Origin: Bacilli bacterium
GTDB lineage: Bacteria; Bacillota_I; Bacilli_A; RFN20; CAG-288
Assembly (NCBI GenBank): GCA_900770925.1
Contig: CAAGLY010000023.1
Span: forward strand, 1 to 59,038
Direction: 5' to 3'
DNA: 59,038 nt
The notes beneath the pieces were generated by a model. It had not been told where the DNA came from. It saw nothing but the letters and a program-made list of their open reading frames with translations, and ran no database searches. A program made the translations under genes and the position numbers. Shown piece by piece: positions 1-9,057 of this stretch (the first letter of the stretch is position 1; every line of letters starts with the position of its first letter).

Positions 1-284
1 ACTAAATCCAACGCTTGAAAAGCCGGCCTCTTGGCAGAAATTACTACAAAAATTTGTGGCAGTTTCCCAAAAGCCGGCTTTTTGTCGCACTTTTTAAAAA
101 CTAACTGTAAAAGTCATGTTGTACAACTTGCTTTTGACTGATTCAAGTGTAAATAACAAATGACGGCAACTATCTTTCTTTCTCCTTTTTCTTAGTATTT
201 TCGGAAATTTTCGCTTTCTCCTTTTCCTTTATTCTTCTTCGTTTTATAATATTTAAGAACTTTCAAGCAGGAGGATTACACCAT
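1..284. other. Intergenic region upstream of glgC
   Basis: No gene is visible here. The sequence AAAAGCCGGC occurs at 16-25 and its complement GCCGGCTTTT at 73-82, so the two can pair across a 47-base loop, possibly the tail of a terminator for a gene left of the window. A perfect 10-base palindrome GTTGTACAAC lies at 118-127 and could be an operator half of something, but nothing supports a specific regulator. Confidence 0.4.
245..250 (+). promoter_or_regulatory. Promoter -10 box for glgCDA
   Basis: A perfect TATAAT lies 35 bases before the glgC start codon. The matching -35 region is T/C-rich and poor. An AGGAGG ribosome binding site follows at about 270-275, before ATG 285. Confidence 0.55.
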
Positions 285-1400
285 ATGCCACGTTCAGAAG
301 AAAGGGTCGCTAGGATTCTGGCAGGAGGACGGGGAACTCGTCTTCAGTCATTGACCGAATCTAGGGCTAAACCAGCCGTTTTCTATGGCGGAAAATATCG
401 TATTATCGATTTTCCGCTTTCGAATGTCGCCCATTCCGGAATCTCAACTGTCGGTATTGCTACCCAGTATGAGTCTACAGCCTTAAACAATTACATCGGA
501 TCAGGACGTAACTGGGGTCTTAACGGAACCTATGCCTATGCGGCAATTCTGCCTCCGCGTGAGACTCCTAAGGGAGCATCCTGGTATCTTGGAACTGCCG
601 ATGCTATCTATCAGAATATCGATTGGTTAGATAAGACCCACTGCAAGTATGTGGTCATTCTTTCCGGCGATCACATCTACAAGATGGACTATTCCGAAAG
701 GCTCGACTTCCACAAGCAGAACAATGCCGATGTTACCATTGCCTGTATCCGTGTTCCGATGAGCGAAGCACCCCGCTTCGGCATTGTTGTTACCGATGAA
801 GAGAAACGGATTACGGAATTCCAGGAAAAACCGGAAAAGCCAAAATCCGATTATGCTTCCAGGGGTATCTATATTTTCACTTATGATCTTCTCCGTGCAG
901 CTCTTGTGGCTGATGCAGAGAGGAAGAAATCTCAGCATGACTTCGGAAAGAATATTCTTCCGACCAGGCTTAATGAAGGACGGCGGTTATTCGCTTTCCC
1001 GTTCAAAGGCTACTGGAAGGATGTCGGAACTGTCCAGTCTCTCTGGCAGGCCAACAGGGACTTACTTGATCCTGACTGTGAACTGAATCTTTTCTCGGAA
1101 GATTTCAAGATTTATTCTGCAGATACAGCCAGCCGTCCTCAGTATATTGCTCCGACCGCGAATGTCGATCATTGCGTCATCAATCAGGGAGCTGTGATCA
1201 AAGGCTCAGTCCGTCGCTGCGTAATCTGCAATGAAGCAACAGTGGAGGAAGGGGCCGAGGTCGATAATGCTGTCATTAGGCCGGGTGCAGTCATTAAAGC
1301 CGGTGTAAAGGTCAGCTATGCCTTGATCGGTCCTAAGACCATTGTCAGCAAAGACCAGGCCGGAAAAGAAGATAAGGTTATCCTTATCAATCATAAATAG
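285..1400 (+). CDS. glgC: Glucose-1-phosphate adenylyltransferase GlgC
   Basis: GlgC makes ADP-glucose from glucose-1-phosphate and ATP, the committed step of glycogen synthesis. The 371 residues have the family layout: an N-terminal nucleotidyltransferase domain with LAGGRGTRL and GGKYRIIDFPLSN (about residues 12-47), ILSGDHIYKMDY (about 124), PFKGYWKDVGT (about 235), and a C-terminal left-handed beta helix from about 285. All eight AGG codons suit Met, for example YSEMLDFHK, ASMGIYIF and QANMDLL, where family members have Met. The start has a strong AGGAGG. It is first in a glgC-glgD-glgA operon, with glgD 14 bases downstream. Confidence 0.96.
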   Translation: MPRSEERVARILAGGRGTRLQSLTESRAKPAVFYGGKYRIIDFPLSNVAHSGISTVGIATQYESTALNNYIGSGRNWGLNGTYAYAAILPPRETPKGASWYLGTADAIYQNIDWLDKTHCKYVVILSGDHIYKMDYSERLDFHKQNNADVTIACIRVPMSEAPRFGIVVTDEEKRITEFQEKPEKPKSDYASRGIYIFTYDLLRAALVADAERKKSQHDFGKNILPTRLNEGRRLFAFPFKGYWKDVGTVQSLWQANRDLLDPDCELNLFSEDFKIYSADTASRPQYIAPTANVDHCVINQGAVIKGSVRRCVICNEATVEEGAEVDNAVIRPGAVIKAGVKVSYALIGPKTIVSKDQAGKEDKVILINHK

Positions 1401-1414
1401 GAGGATACAGAGTT

Positions 1415-2533
1415 ATGGCTACCAAAGTCGTAGGCTTAGTTGATTGCTTCAATCTGCCGTCGTTCGGTCCTCTGACCAAGCATCGTTTAAGGGCTTCTAC
1501 TGTTTTCCTTGGACGTTACTGCTATATTGATTTCCCGCTTTCGAACTTCAGGAACTCCGGCATTCCTTCTATCGGTATTCTCTGCCCTGGACATATCCGT
1601 TCCTTAATCCGCCATGTCGGAAACGGACGTAGCTGGATCGGAAATACCAAAATCGGTGATTTCCAGGTCCTCTATGATGAGCCGAGAGTCTCTTCTCCTG
1701 GCTATAATACCGATATTGCCTGTATTCAGGAAAACATCAACTTCCTGAAAACCTTACATCCGGATTATGTTGTCATCGCCTCTCCAAATAGGATCTATGA
1801 TGCTGACTATCATCAGCTTCTGAAGGAACATATCGCTTCCGGAAGCCGTATTTCTCTTCTTTATACCCATGTGGAAAAAGGACTGAAAGACCATTTCATC
1901 GGCGCTAAGAAAGTTACTCTTTCCCCCAACGGAAATGTTGTTCATAGGCAGCCGAACTTAGGTGATAGTGATTCTGGTGATATTTCCTTAGCTTCCTTGA
2001 TTCTTGATTATCCTAGGTTAGAATCCTTAAGGGAATACGGGCAGTCTACTTCTTCCTTCTTCGATCTCACCGATGTCCTCTCCTATCTTAGGCCGAGCGT
2101 TCTTGTCCGCGGAGTGGAAATCAGCGGTTATGTCCGTTGCTTCGATTCCTTAAGCCATCATCTGACTCAGTCAATTGAATTGCTCAATCAGGATGTCTTC
2201 AATTCTCTGTTCAAGGAAGATTGGCCGATTCATACCCGCTCCTATGACACTCCTCCGAGCGTCTATGCTTCCGGCGCTAAAGTGAAGAACTGCTTCCTTG
2301 CTAACGGATGCAGGATCGAGGGCGAGTTAGAGAACTGCATCCTAGGCCGTGGTGTTGTAGTCAAGAAAGGCGCTAAGGTAAAGAACTCAATCATTTCTGC
2401 TCACACGATAATTGGCGAAGATACCACGAGGGAAAACGTCATTGCCGACCGTGATGCCCAGATTATCCATTCTTCGAGGATTAAGGGCACGTTTGAAAAT
2501 CCTGTCTGCATCGAACGTGGAGATATTGTCTAA
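1415..2533 (+). CDS. glgD: GlgD, regulatory paralogue of GlgC
   Basis: GlgD is the GlgC paralogue found in Firmicutes; in studied species it pairs with GlgC and tunes it rather than being the main catalyst. The 372 residues keep YIDFPLSNFMNSGI (about 43-57) and a beta-helix tail with isoleucine/valine-rich turns (about 280-370). The GlgC loop LAGGxGTRL is replaced by a sequence lacking the glycine run (residues 5-20), so the catalytic loop is lost, as expected for GlgD. AGGAGG precedes ATG 1415. The stop codon is immediately followed by the glgA ATG, so the genes are almost surely co-translated. Confidence 0.93.
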   Translation: MATKVVGLVDCFNLPSFGPLTKHRLRASTVFLGRYCYIDFPLSNFRNSGIPSIGILCPGHIRSLIRHVGNGRSWIGNTKIGDFQVLYDEPRVSSPGYNTDIACIQENINFLKTLHPDYVVIASPNRIYDADYHQLLKEHIASGSRISLLYTHVEKGLKDHFIGAKKVTLSPNGNVVHRQPNLGDSDSGDISLASLILDYPRLESLREYGQSTSSFFDLTDVLSYLRPSVLVRGVEISGYVRCFDSLSHHLTQSIELLNQDVFNSLFKEDWPIHTRSYDTPPSVYASGAKVKNCFLANGCRIEGELENCILGRGVVVKKGAKVKNSIISAHTIIGEDTTRENVIADRDAQIIHSSRIKGTFENPVCIERGDIV

Positions 2534-3940
2534 ATGAAAATCCTTCTTGTTTCATCTGAGGCCCTGCCTTATTGCAAAAGCGGCGGATTAGGTGACTTCA
2601 TCTTCTCCTATGGTAAAGCGTTAGCGAAACTTGGAGAAGATGTTTCAGTAATTCTTCCTCTTTATAAATCAATCCGTGACAAGCATCCGGAAGTCAGGAA
2701 CGGATTCTATGATCAGTTTGATTTCAAGAGGAGCTGGCGGACACAGGGATGCGGTGTCTTCAAAGCCGAGAAGGAAGGCATCAAGTTCTACTTTGCCGCC
2801 AGGGACCGTTTTGACCGGGACAACAGGTACGGATACGGAGACGACACGGAACGTTTCGCCTGCTTTGTCAGGGCTGTGAACACCTTCATCACCCGTCACA
2901 ACGATTTTGATGTTGTCCATTGCAACGACTGGCAGAGCGCTGTCTTACCGCTTCTGTTAAGCTATAACACAAAGAAGAACAAGACTTTCCTTACCATCCA
3001 TAATCCGGCTTATCAGGGCTGGGCAAAGCGGGAAGACCTTTCCAATTACTTCAATCTCGATTACGGATACTATGATTCCGGCTATTGCCGTTTAGGAGAT
3101 TCCTTCAACTATCTGAAGACTGGTATCAGGTCTGCCGATAAGATCAACACGGTTTCTAAGACCCATGCTCAGGAACTTCTCCATGATCATAATAGTTTCG
3201 GAGGCATCGGCGCCATCATCGATTGGTGCCGTCACTATGATTTCTCCGGCATTGTGAACGGATTGGATATCGACTTATGGAATCCAAGGACGGATCCTAT
3301 TCTCGTCAAGAACTATTCTGTTGATAACTACGCCGAAGGAAAGCAGGCAAATAAACAGGAGATCTTCCGCCGGCTGAAATGGCAGGAAGGTTTCAATGGT
3401 CCGCTCTTTTCCGCCATCACCCGTCTTTCTTCCCAGAAAGGCGTTGAACGCATCCTTGATCTGTTCCCGCATCTGAAGAATTACGGAGCGAGAATGATCA
3501 TTATCGGTACCGGCGAAAGGGAAGACCAAGTCCTGGCAAAAGCCTTATCGACTCCGGAAGTCTATCTGGTCAAACGCTATGATGAGAACCTTGCTCACCT
3601 GCTCTATGCAGCGAGTGATTTCTTCCTGAGGCCGAGTCATTTCGAACCTTGCGGAACTAGCCAGAGGATTTCCTCCCGTTATGGAACTCTTCCGATTGTC
3701 TCTAATGTCGGCGGACTCAATGATACCGTTAACGATATCAAGGATGGTCCTAAGGCAACTGGATTTGTCTTCCAGAACGACGACTATTTCGGATTAGTGA
3801 ATGCCTTCTATAATGCCTGTAATCTCTATTATGCCCACAACCTTGATTCCGTTATCCGACGGGGAAGGCAGATTGACTTCAGCTGGAAGAAGTCCGCGGA
3901 AGAATATCTTTCTCTCTACCATTCTGTCGACTGGAAGTAG
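2534..3940 (+). CDS. glgA: Glycogen synthase GlgA (GT5)
   Basis: GlgA transfers glucose from ADP-glucose to growing alpha-1,4-glucan. The 468 residues match the family length. The N-terminal ADP-glucose loop is present as CKSGGLGDFIFSYGKAL (about 14-30; the usual K-x-GGL-x-D). The C-terminal half has the donor-site motif FLMPSHFEPCGTSQMISS (about 366-383), in which two AGG codons stand for the usual Met/Leu, followed by RYGTLPIV. It starts directly after the glgD stop. Branching enzyme and phosphorylase are not in the window, so the rest of glycogen metabolism must be elsewhere. Confidence 0.96.
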   Translation: MKILLVSSEALPYCKSGGLGDFIFSYGKALAKLGEDVSVILPLYKSIRDKHPEVRNGFYDQFDFKRSWRTQGCGVFKAEKEGIKFYFAARDRFDRDNRYGYGDDTERFACFVRAVNTFITRHNDFDVVHCNDWQSAVLPLLLSYNTKKNKTFLTIHNPAYQGWAKREDLSNYFNLDYGYYDSGYCRLGDSFNYLKTGIRSADKINTVSKTHAQELLHDHNSFGGIGAIIDWCRHYDFSGIVNGLDIDLWNPRTDPILVKNYSVDNYAEGKQANKQEIFRRLKWQEGFNGPLFSAITRLSSQKGVERILDLFPHLKNYGARMIIIGTGEREDQVLAKALSTPEVYLVKRYDENLAHLLYAASDFFLRPSHFEPCGTSQRISSRYGTLPIVSNVGGLNDTVNDIKDGPKATGFVFQNDDYFGLVNAFYNACNLYYAHNLDSVIRRGRQIDFSWKKSAEEYLSLYHSVDWK

Positions 3941-3960
3941 AACTAAATCTATCCTAGAAC

Positions 3961-3996
3961 AAAAAAGACACCAGGTTATTTTCCCGGTGTCTTTTC
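3961..3996. terminator. Bidirectional terminator between glgA and folT
   Basis: The stem AAAAGACACC / GGTGTCTTTT is flanked by A-runs and T-runs on both sides, so it can end transcription from both convergent genes. It overlaps the last codons of the minus-strand gene. Confidence 0.8.
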
Positions 3997-4587
3997 TTTT
4001 CCTTTTGGATTAAGTCCTCTGATCAGATTACTTTTCTTATTCCTGATATCCTGCTTTGATAAGCGGAAGTATGCTTTAGCAAGAGGAAGATTTCCGACAG
4101 AAACAACTATACTGGATAAAAGAGAGATGCCGATTCGTTTAAGCCTATTGAGGAAGACAAAGGCAAGGGGGTAACCCCTGATTTTCGAGTCTAAGAACTC
4201 TACTCCGGTATTCGCTAAGGATGTGATGATGCTAGAGAGGAAGACAACAGTAAAATAGATAATTAGGTGGTTGAAGATGGAATCGTTCTTTTTCCGGTAA
4301 TAGAGAGCGAATAATCCGATAAGGAGAATACGGAGAATCGGAGGAAGAATCCAGAGAGGAGTGGTGATGGTCAAGGTTCCTCCGATTATTTCTCCTAGGA
4401 TCTGTCCGATAAAGATACAGCTCCTTCCTTCGGGGAAGGAAAGACAGGTGACAAGAAAAATCGGACAGATAGAGGCAATGGAGAGATGGGCACTCCCGAT
4501 ATGAATAGTTAGCTTAGCGAGGATCAGGTATAGAGCAGCAAAGACAGAGACCAGGCTAAGACGGTATACAGCATTGTATCTTCTCAT
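3976..4587 (-). CDS. folT: Folate ECF transporter S component FolT
   Basis: This is a 203-residue membrane protein with about five or six hydrophobic segments and a basic C-terminal tail, typical of the substrate-binding S component of energy-coupling-factor vitamin transporters. Sequence alone would only say 'S component'; the folate assignment rests mainly on the THF riboswitch directly upstream, which in other Firmicutes controls folT. I chose ATG 4587 over GTG 4596 because a GGAAAG ribosome binding site lies about 8 bases before the ATG. The shared EcfA/EcfT module is not in this window. Confidence 0.8.
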   Translation of the reverse strand: MRRYNAVYRLSLVSVFAALYLILAKLTIHIGSAHLSIASICPIFLVTCLSFPEGRSCIFIGQILGEIIGGTLTITTPLWILPPILRILLIGLFALYYRKKNDSIFNHLIIYFTVVFLSSIITSLANTGVEFLDSKIRGYPLAFVFLNRLKRIGISLLSSIVVSVGNLPLAKAYFRLSKQDIRNKKSNLIRGLNPKGKEKTPGK

Positions 4588-4621
4588 TTCGTACACTTTC
4601 CGGAGGCGTAATCTACCCTTT

Positions 4622-4720
4622 CACGGATGCGGATGCAAAGTGACACCGCGGCATAAGCCTTCGCCTGTTTCTACGCTCCCAAGGAACAGTACTTAACGCG
4701 TCGCTTCTTCTCAGAAAGGA
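4622..4720 (-). promoter_or_regulatory. Tetrahydrofolate (THF) riboswitch
   Basis: On the minus strand, reading toward folT, the leader contains GACGCGTTAAGT, then GCGAAGGCTTATGCCGCGGTGTC, then TTTGCATCCGC at 4629-4639. These are the conserved blocks of the Firmicutes THF riboswitch: GCGUUAAGU, the GAAG...GCCGCGGUG partner arm, and UUGCAUCCGC. GAC before the first block can pair with GTC after the second, forming P2. The outer P1 stem is less obvious. It should lower FolT expression when reduced folates are plentiful. Position directly before the transporter start fits ribosome-access control. Confidence 0.78.
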
Positions 4721-4760
4721 TATGGTTTCCATTGTAAAGGGTCTTTCCCTTTTAATCAAG

Positions 4761-4794
4761 AAAAGCTGCCGGAAGGAGCACCGGCAGCTTTCTG
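4761..4794 (-). terminator. Terminator of the sugar-binding protein gene
   Basis: The minus strand has AAAGCTGCCGG TGCTCCTT CCGGCAGCTTTT followed by a T-rich stretch, a strong stem of 11 base pairs just after the stop codon at 4819. Confidence 0.85.
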
Positions 4795-4818
4795 TTTAAA
4801 AACCCAAGGAGGTGAGTT

Positions 4819-6276
4819 TTAATGACTATCTAAAGAATTGAAAGTATCGTCGAAGGTAATCTTATTGACTTTGGACATAAGAGTAGTCTTGAAGTTCGTG
4901 ATGGCATCATTGAAAGTGACGACTTCATTTTTGCTATTCTTTCCGGCAAAATAGTCGTGCCTTGCGTTCTGGATGCCTTCATTGCACTGCTGGTCGATAT
5001 CGGACCTAGCATTCATCTGAATAGCAGATGCAGTCTGATTGAAGAGCTTAATGTGGTTCTGTCCGCCTAAGAACGGAGAACCATAGGACGAATCATTAGC
5101 GATTGCATTCCTTGCCGTCTTGTTATTGGTGTAGTCTTCTGTTCCCTTGGTGATTTTGCCGGCGACTTCCGAATCACAGGTCATGGATTTCCTGATATCC
5201 TTAACATCTTCAAGGTTATCGGTGCCCTTAGCAGCGACAATCCAGGTTCCGCCCCAGTAATAGTTTGCCGGGCCACGGACAACACGGTACTTGCCGAATA
5301 AGCCGTTGCCGACTTCATATTTTCCGCCGTTAGAGGTAGAGGTCTCTAAGGAATTGTCTTTTAAGGTAAAGTTAATACCCCAGGTGGAATAGAAGAAGCC
5401 GAATACATTTCCTTTCGGACCCTGATCCTTTGCCCAGTCGGCATCCCATAATTTAGTCTTGTGGGAATAGCCTTTTTCGGTGTATTCCTTAGTCTGTTTG
5501 ATCCACTCTTTGATCTTAGGATCTAAAGTAACAACACGATTTCCGTCAGAGTCGGTGTTCTTGACCCAAGAAGTGGTCCTGTTGTTGGAGAATGCACGAT
5601 AGGAATCATCATAGCCAGAGAGCCTGTAATGGGCATCGGCCTTTCCATCGGCACCCTTATATTCAGCCATCTGTTTTGCAACGGCGTTGAACTTTTCCCA
5701 AGTATCGATCTTGGACTGGACCTGATCCGGATCAGAAGTTCCTAAGACCTTTTCGGCAATGTCGGTACGATAGGCGAAGAGGCCAGGAGTTGCCTGCCAG
5801 GAAACACCTTTGATGGCACCGGTAGAGTCAGTGGCAATCTTCTTGGTGTAGTCATACCTATCTTTCCTATCGTCATTGGTGAGTCCAACATCCTTCTGGA
5901 CATCAAGAGAGACATCAGAAGCAACATATTTTAATGCATAATCGGCTTCCATAAGGAACCTATCGACTTTGTCATCTGCTTTTGCAGAATCCTGTGCGGT
6001 TAAGGCTGCATCGAGAGCGTTCTGATACTGCCTGTTCTCGTTCGGAGTCTGGGTAAATTTGACACGGTTTCCATTCTTTAATCGATAGAAGCCATCGGTT
6101 TTGACGGCCTTTCCATCTGCGTCACGTTCTAATCCCGGATAGTAATCCGTAAGACGGTTTTCGAATTCATTGTTCCAGCAATAGATGTTGAGAACTTTGG
6201 AATTGTCCTTCTTGCAACCGACTAATCCTGCAACAGAAGCGGATAAGACTAACCTACTGAGAACCTGTTTCTTCAT
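4819..6276 (-). CDS. Sugar ABC transporter substrate-binding lipoprotein
   Basis: This is the external sugar-binding component of a CUT1-type ABC importer. The 485 residues begin with a lipoprotein signal, MKKQVLSMLVLSASVAGLVGC, whose LVGC lipobox gives Cys21 as the lipid anchor; reading AGG as Met at residue 8 keeps the signal segment hydrophobic. The mature part has features of extracellular solute-binding family 1, such as GVSWQATPGLFAYRTDIA (about 159-176). It is divergent from the phosphorylase/permease operon at 6609-13634, and its location makes cellobiose or another beta-glucoside the likely ligand, which is inference. Confidence 0.9.
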   Translation of the reverse strand: MKKQVLSRLVLSASVAGLVGCKKDNSKVLNIYCWNNEFENRLTDYYPGLERDADGKAVKTDGFYRLKNGNRVKFTQTPNENRQYQNALDAALTAQDSAKADDKVDRFLMEADYALKYVASDVSLDVQKDVGLTNDDRKDRYDYTKKIATDSTGAIKGVSWQATPGLFAYRTDIAEKVLGTSDPDQVQSKIDTWEKFNAVAKQMAEYKGADGKADAHYRLSGYDDSYRAFSNNRTTSWVKNTDSDGNRVVTLDPKIKEWIKQTKEYTEKGYSHKTKLWDADWAKDQGPKGNVFGFFYSTWGINFTLKDNSLETSTSNGGKYEVGNGLFGKYRVVRGPANYYWGGTWIVAAKGTDNLEDVKDIRKSMTCDSEVAGKITKGTEDYTNNKTARNAIANDSSYGSPFLGGQNHIKLFNQTASAIQMNARSDIDQQCNEGIQNARHDYFAGKNSKNEVVTFNDAITNFKTTLMSKVNKITFDDTFNSLDSH

Positions 6277-6445
6277 TCTTGCTTTTCCTCCATTTTTTAG
6301 AATTTTGCAATCCTTTGTTCTCCGTCGATCCTTGTGCCAGAGGTTCGATTGGAATCCTCTTTGTTAGGGCTTTCGTAATCGATTTCGGGAATAGTTTAGC
6401 AACACAAGAAGATATTGTCAACAAAATTTTTAGAAAAAAATATCC

Positions 6446-6459
6446 GCAAGCGCTTTTAA
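6446..6459. promoter_or_regulatory. cre/LacI-type operator-like palindrome
   Basis: GCAAGCGCTTTTAA has the AAGCGCTT core with central CG step seen in CcpA/LacI-family sites. It lies about 25 bases upstream of the -35 of the binding-protein promoter and upstream of the phosphorylase promoter. Confidence 0.45.
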
Positions 6460-6553
6460 GTTGAAAAAAGTGCCTTAAAACCGAATAAAAATTAGGATTT
6501 ATAATTTTTTTGTTGAAATTCAGACAAAAAGATATTACTATAAATTCGGCTAC

Positions 6554-6590
6554 GCAAACGTTTTCGCTTATCTACTGCAAACGTTTTCGA
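6554..6590. promoter_or_regulatory. Tandem LacI-family operators before cellobiose phosphorylase
   Basis: GCAAACGTTTTCGC (6554-6567) and GCAAACGTTTTCGA (6577-6590) are direct copies of an imperfect palindrome with the central CG typical of LacI/GalR-family sites, 23 bases apart (about two helical turns). They sit just downstream of the predicted -10, where a bound repressor would block transcription. The LacI-family gene at 13663-14679 is the obvious candidate; that link is inference. Confidence 0.65.
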
Positions 6591-6608
6591 AAACTAGGAG
6601 GATTGCAT

Positions 6609-9035
6609 ATGAAATTCGGCCACTTCGATGATGAAAAACGGGAATACGTGATTGAAACTCCACATACTCCCCTTCCCTGGATTAACTATCTTGGCGTAAA
6701 TGATTTCCATTCTTTGATCTCTAATACCTTGGGAGGCTATTCCTTCTATAAGGATGCCAAACTCCGCCGGTTAACCCGCTTCCGCTATAACAATGTTCCA
6801 CGCGATATTTCTGGTCGTCTTTATTATATTAAGGATGGAAATGCAATCTGGAATCCTGGTTTTCTTCCGACGAAAACGAATCTTGATTCCTATCTTTGCC
6901 GGCATGGTTTCAGTTACACAGTTTTCGAAAGCGCAAAGAACGGATTAGCTGTGAAAAGGACCTGCCTTGTTCCTCTCCATGATGAGTGCGAAATCAATTT
7001 AAGGGAATTCAAGAACACTTCCGCTGAAGAAAAGCGCTTTTCTTTTTATGCGGATATGGAATTCTGTTTATATAACGCTGTCGATGATGCAAATAACTAT
7101 CAGCGGAATCTGAATCTTGCTGAAGTCGAAGTGGATGATCACACCATCTATCACAAGACCGAATACCGGGAACGGAGAAATCATTACTGTTTCTTCTACG
7201 GCTCTAGAAAGCATGACGGTTTTGATACTGACCGGGATGTCTTCCTTGGACTTGAAAACGGATGGGATTCTCCTGATGCAGTCAAAGAGGGAAAGAGTTT
7301 TAACTCTATTGTACACGACTATTATCCTAGGGCATCTCATCGCTACGATATCACGCTTAAGCCGGGCGAAGAGACTAGCCTTGTCCTTAGGCTCGGCTAT
7401 GTAGAGAATGAGCAGGATAAAAAGTTTGTCTCAAAGAACATCATCAATAAAGAGAAAGCCTTAGTCAGGCAGGAAAAATACAATTCCAAGGAGAAAGTCG
7501 GGAAAGCAAGGGAAGAACTGAAAGAATACTGGGATAGCCTTCTTTCTATCTTCAAGGTCAAATCTGCCTCAGAGAAATTTGACCGCGGAGCTAATCTCTG
7601 GAATCAGTATCAGTGCAGGGTTACCTATAGGAGGTCCCGTTCTGCATCCTACTTTGAAACCGGAACCGGACGCGGAAGGGGATTCCGAGATTCCTGTCAG
7701 GATCTTCTCGGCTTTGTCCATAGGATTCCGGATAAGGCAAAGGAGCGGATTATCGATATTGCCTCTATCCAGTTCAAGGATGGTTCTACCTATCATCAGT
7801 ATCAGCCACTCGATAAGAAAGGCAACGCGGATATTGGATCTGGATTCAATGATGATCCTCTCTGGCTTGTCGGAGCAACGGTTGCTTATATTAAAGAAAC
7901 GGGAGACTACTCGATTCTTGATTATCCGACTCCATTTGACAATGTCAAAGGCAGCGAAAGACCGCTTTATGACCACCTGCTGATTTCTCTGCATCATACT
8001 AGGAATAACTTAGGTCCTCATGGCCTTCCTTTAATCGGACGTGCGGACTGGAACGATTGTCTGAATCTTAACTGCTTCTCAAGTGTTGACGGAGAATCCT
8101 TCCAGACAGTCGAGAATAATGATACCCATGTTGCGGAATCGGTCTTTATTGCCGGAAGGTTTGTCAAATACGGCAAGGAATTCGTTGATCTTGCCCGCCA
8201 TATCCACCGGGATAGCGATGGAGAGGTTGTTCTTGCCGCTGTCGATAACATCGAGAAGGCAGCGATTAAATACGGGTTTGATTATCAGGGCGGGTATTTT
8301 ATCCGCGCTTATGATGCCTTTAGCCATGAGGTCGGATCTTCCAAGTGCGAAGAAGGAAAGATCTTTATCGAACCGCAGGGCTTCTGCACAAGGGCTGGAA
8401 TCGGAAAGGATCTCGGATTAGGAAAGAAGGCAATCGATGCTTCCTTCAACTATCTGCTCGATGATTACGGATTAGAGATTGTCTATCCGCCTTATTCAGG
8501 CTATCATATTGAACTAGGAGAAATATCGTCTTATCCTCAGGGCGTCAAGGAAAATGGTTCTGTATTCAATCACAATAATCCATGGGTTGTCTTAGCCTGC
8601 TGCGAAGAGAACGAGCCGGAACGTGCTTTTGATCTCTATAAGCGGAACGCACCTAGCTTTATTGAGGATCATTCCGATATCCATCGGACGGAACCGTATG
8701 TCTATTCTCAGAGGATTGCCGGACGCGCATCTGAATCCTATGGCCAGGCAAAGAACTCCTGGCTTACCGGTTCGGCAACCTGGTCGTTTGTTGCCTTAAG
8801 CGAAGGTATTCTCGGCATTCAGCCTGAGTTTGACGGATTACGGATCAAGCCATGCTTACCGAAAGAGCTTGGCAAGGTCCATGTCCATCGTATCTTCCGG
8901 GGCCATACTTATGAAATCGACAGGGAGAATGCCGGCTTAGGAAGAAGGGAAATCAGGGTTGATGGAAAGAAAACCGATGACAATCTGATTCCGTTAAAGG
9001 ATGAGAAAGTCATTGAAGTCAATATCCGTCTGTAA
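6609..9035 (+). CDS. Cellobiose phosphorylase (GH94)
   Basis: The enzyme cleaves cellobiose with phosphate into glucose-1-phosphate and glucose in the cytosol, saving ATP. The 808 residues match the GH94 cellobiose phosphorylase length. Family landmarks are the start MKFGHFDDEKREYVIETP, the catalytic-acid region GRADWNDCLNL (about 478-488), and near the C-terminus HRTEPYVYSQMIAG and AKNSWLTGSATW. The first AGG-encoded Met in YSQMIAG is where relatives have Met. I chose ATG 6609 because it has TAGGAGG at the right spacing and begins at the family N-terminus; the open frame extends 99 bases upstream without support. Glucose-1-phosphate produced here could feed GlgC. Confidence 0.92.
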   Translation: MKFGHFDDEKREYVIETPHTPLPWINYLGVNDFHSLISNTLGGYSFYKDAKLRRLTRFRYNNVPRDISGRLYYIKDGNAIWNPGFLPTKTNLDSYLCRHGFSYTVFESAKNGLAVKRTCLVPLHDECEINLREFKNTSAEEKRFSFYADMEFCLYNAVDDANNYQRNLNLAEVEVDDHTIYHKTEYRERRNHYCFFYGSRKHDGFDTDRDVFLGLENGWDSPDAVKEGKSFNSIVHDYYPRASHRYDITLKPGEETSLVLRLGYVENEQDKKFVSKNIINKEKALVRQEKYNSKEKVGKAREELKEYWDSLLSIFKVKSASEKFDRGANLWNQYQCRVTYRRSRSASYFETGTGRGRGFRDSCQDLLGFVHRIPDKAKERIIDIASIQFKDGSTYHQYQPLDKKGNADIGSGFNDDPLWLVGATVAYIKETGDYSILDYPTPFDNVKGSERPLYDHLLISLHHTRNNLGPHGLPLIGRADWNDCLNLNCFSSVDGESFQTVENNDTHVAESVFIAGRFVKYGKEFVDLARHIHRDSDGEVVLAAVDNIEKAAIKYGFDYQGGYFIRAYDAFSHEVGSSKCEEGKIFIEPQGFCTRAGIGKDLGLGKKAIDASFNYLLDDYGLEIVYPPYSGYHIELGEISSYPQGVKENGSVFNHNNPWVVLACCEENEPERAFDLYKRNAPSFIEDHSDIHRTEPYVYSQRIAGRASESYGQAKNSWLTGSATWSFVALSEGILGIQPEFDGLRIKPCLPKELGKVHVHRIFRGHTYEIDRENAGLGRREIRVDGKKTDDNLIPLKDEKVIEVNIRL

Positions 9036-9057
9036 AAGCAAAAAGGAGGATGGAAAA

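Larger units (their letters stand above)
6277..6608. promoter_or_regulatory. Divergent control region of the beta-glucoside locus
   Basis: This 332-base A/T-rich region separates two divergent transcripts. On the minus strand, toward the binding protein, there is TTGACA (6416-6421), a 17-base spacer and TAAACT (6393-6398). On the plus strand, toward the phosphorylase, there is TTGAAA (6513-6518), a 17-base spacer and TACTAT (6536-6541). Operator-like sites lie between and downstream of these promoters (listed separately). I see no small gene here. Confidence 0.7.

Noticed and set aside
16..82. Repeated AAAAGCCGGC as start of a CRISPR or repeat array
   Set aside because: Only two copies, palindromic and spaced 47 bases; a terminator-like pairing is enough to explain it.
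6510..6608. Longer start of the GH94 gene at 6510
   Set aside because: The extra residues run through the -35/-10 and operator repeats, have no ribosome binding site, and precede the family N-terminus at 6609, which has TAGGAGG.
7569..7997. Antisense open frame of 142 codons inside the GH94 gene
   Set aside because: It is an antisense shadow with no ribosome binding site, promoter or family match; many similar long shadows occur because of codon bias.
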